Under the pieces are notes generated by a model. The model saw nothing but the letters and a program-made list of their open reading frames with translations. It ran no database searches and was not told the origin of the DNA. Of a DNA stretch of 64,000 nucleotides, positions 62,762-64,000 are shown piece by piece. The position numbers and the translations under genes are program-made. The stretch's first letter is position 1. Every line of letters begins with the position of its first letter. Origin of the DNA: Sanghuangporus weigelae (Eukaryota; Basidiomycota; Agaricomycetes; Hymenochaetales; Hymenochaetaceae); NCBI GenBank assembly GCA_033182465.1, contig CP137326.1:620001-684000 (forward strand), given 5' to 3'.

Positions 62762-64000
62762 TTATGCCTCGCCAAACATCAAGTCGAAGTCGAAATCAGA
62801 AAAACCCTCGCATGGCTCGAAATCCGAAACGCAACCGGTATCAGTGTGCTTTATATGCCGTATTAGAGCGTCCTTCCGAGAGAATACTTTATCGCAGCCT
62901 CCGCAGTAAGTCCCATCAAGTTCTAGTAAGGCAATAGTCAGTGTCATGAAATTAAAGAAAATCAATATGAAGAGAACGCACGAGGGACACCCCTGCATCT
63001 CCACTCGACCGTCTTATAATGTATTTCCAAATGACGCTTGAAAGAGCGTTTCGCTCCTGGACCGGGTGTCTGTACATAACCACACTCGGGACATTTGAAC
63101 ACTTTTCCTTGCGTCAAGCCTGAATTTGTCTCCCGCGGTTGCTTAGCATGAGAAGTCTGCTTTTTCTGTATCGGAGGAGATTCTCTGCGTCGGTAAGGCG
63201 TAGCGCGTGCGGAGCGTTGAGTGCGGGATGGCCCTGGCGCCGACTTCGATTTCGCGTTCGATTTCGCCCTTAACTTTGCAGGTGGCGTATCGGGTAGGAA
63301 TACCGGTGCACAGAGCGCCGGTAGTTCTCTTGCCTGGATCAACATCGGAGCTATCGAGGAGACAGGAGCCGGGCTCTCGGCATTCGATACAAGCATTGAC
63401 GCCTGCATCGGCATCGGAGTCGTGCCATGCTGAGCGGCAAAGAGAAATGGCGAGGAACGTCCTTCAGAAAGAGGTCGCACAATGAACTGAGCATCAATGG
63501 GCGGACCGTTCGATTTCTTTTCGTCAAAAGGAGGCTGGAAAAGGGCCTGAGCGCTCAATGCATTCCTGAACTGATAGTGTGAAAAAATCATTGCAGATGT
63601 CAGCTCTGATTCCAAATCGAAGTCTTCCGACGAGCAGATGCTGCTTCCGGACGGCGAAAGCGCTGGCGTCACAGAAGGCGAGTACGGAAGCAACGTATTC
63701 CTCCTCATAGGAGTCGTCACAGTCCTCGGAGGCGCGGATGTGCTCTGAACGTTAGGGATGGTACCCGGTAGGCATATATTTACAGAGACATCTCCAGATG
63801 GCGGCGGTAGCGACATTTCGAGCGAAGGAGACCACCCGTTCTCCCCAGGAAGGAACACGTACTCCTGGGGGTCGACTACCATGGACATAGACGACTGCGT
63901 GGCAATTGAGGGAGGGCCCGGTACATCCACAGAAGTACTAGAGAACAGACCAATGGTAGAAGAGACCGAGGCGCAAGTTGAAGCAGCGTCGGAAGGCAGA
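62762..64000 (-). CDS. C2H2 zinc-finger protein (partial, runs off the right edge)
   Basis: The frame is open to the window end, so the N-terminus lies outside. The visible part is a long Ser/Pro-rich region (SVTPALSPSGSSICSSEDFD), a basic Lys/Arg patch (KLRAKSNAKSKSAPGPSR), then a first finger, KVFKCPECGYVQTPGPGAKR through HLEIHYKT (C-x2-C ... H-x3-H), near 63.1-63.02 kb. An intron near 62.98-62.91 kb precedes a second finger, TYCGGCDKVFSRKDALIRH with a further His. The end is the acidic FSDFDFDLMFGEA at 62762, which could be an activation segment. It is a likely transcription factor with unknown targets. The gene's 3' end is about 190 bp from the right end of the 17-kb element. Confidence 0.85.

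Overview
This window looks like chromosomal DNA of a filamentous basidiomycete, most likely a mushroom-forming Agaricomycete. The evidence is dense genes with many short GT-AG introns (about 50-65 nt, with CTNAC-like branch points), closely packed genes on both strands, and gene families typical of that group: a tiny Cys-rich protein ending in a CC-rich tail, a Kre9-like secreted protein and Tc1/mariner, Copia and other LTR insertions.

Layout. 0.4-6.3 kb: NAT10/KRE33 RNA acetyltransferase (+), convergent with a 2OG-Fe(II) oxygenase (-). 6.7-7.8 kb: a nearly perfect 1.08-kb foldback transposon flanked by TA. 8.4-10.8 kb: two small minus-strand genes, one Cys-rich and one secreted Kre9-like. 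11.2-19.6 kb: a broken short-chain dehydrogenase gene split by a 7.2-kb Copia element, which itself carries a 1,315-bp solo LTR. 20.0-31.2 kb: GCN2 kinase (-), divergent from the mitochondrial GTPase Miro/GEM1 (+), then a von Willebrand A-domain protein (+). 31.5-33.3 kb: a secreted pectin methylesterase (-). 35.9-45.3 kb: an RRM+YTH RNA-binding protein (+), a conserved protein of unknown function (-), a G-patch ribosome-biogenesis protein (+) and an NYN-domain putative RNase (-).

45.56-62.57 kb is the most striking part. It is one 17,014-bp block bounded by TA dinucleotides and by inverted repeats of about 1.3 kb that begin CAGCC[A/G]TTTGCAAAAG. Inside are two diverged copies of one unrecognised coiled-coil gene, each pointing outward into its own terminal repeat. 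Between them lie a decayed Tc1/mariner DDE transposase, an AT-hook gene, two inverted 1.8-kb LTRs (one holding a second copy of the 1,315-bp LTR) and an unexplained tract. The 1.08-kb foldback at 6.7 kb has the same outer 20 bp and the same ATCACGTGAT palindrome near its ends, so it looks like a short non-autonomous relative. The window closes with a C2H2 zinc-finger protein (-) that runs off the right edge.

The host genes are mostly housekeeping: rRNA/tRNA acetylation, ribosome assembly, translational control by GCN2, m6A reading and mitochondrial transport. No metabolic cluster is apparent. The accessory content is the nest of transposons. Exon joins were read by eye from splice signals and family conservation. 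Gene identities are firmer than individual junctions.
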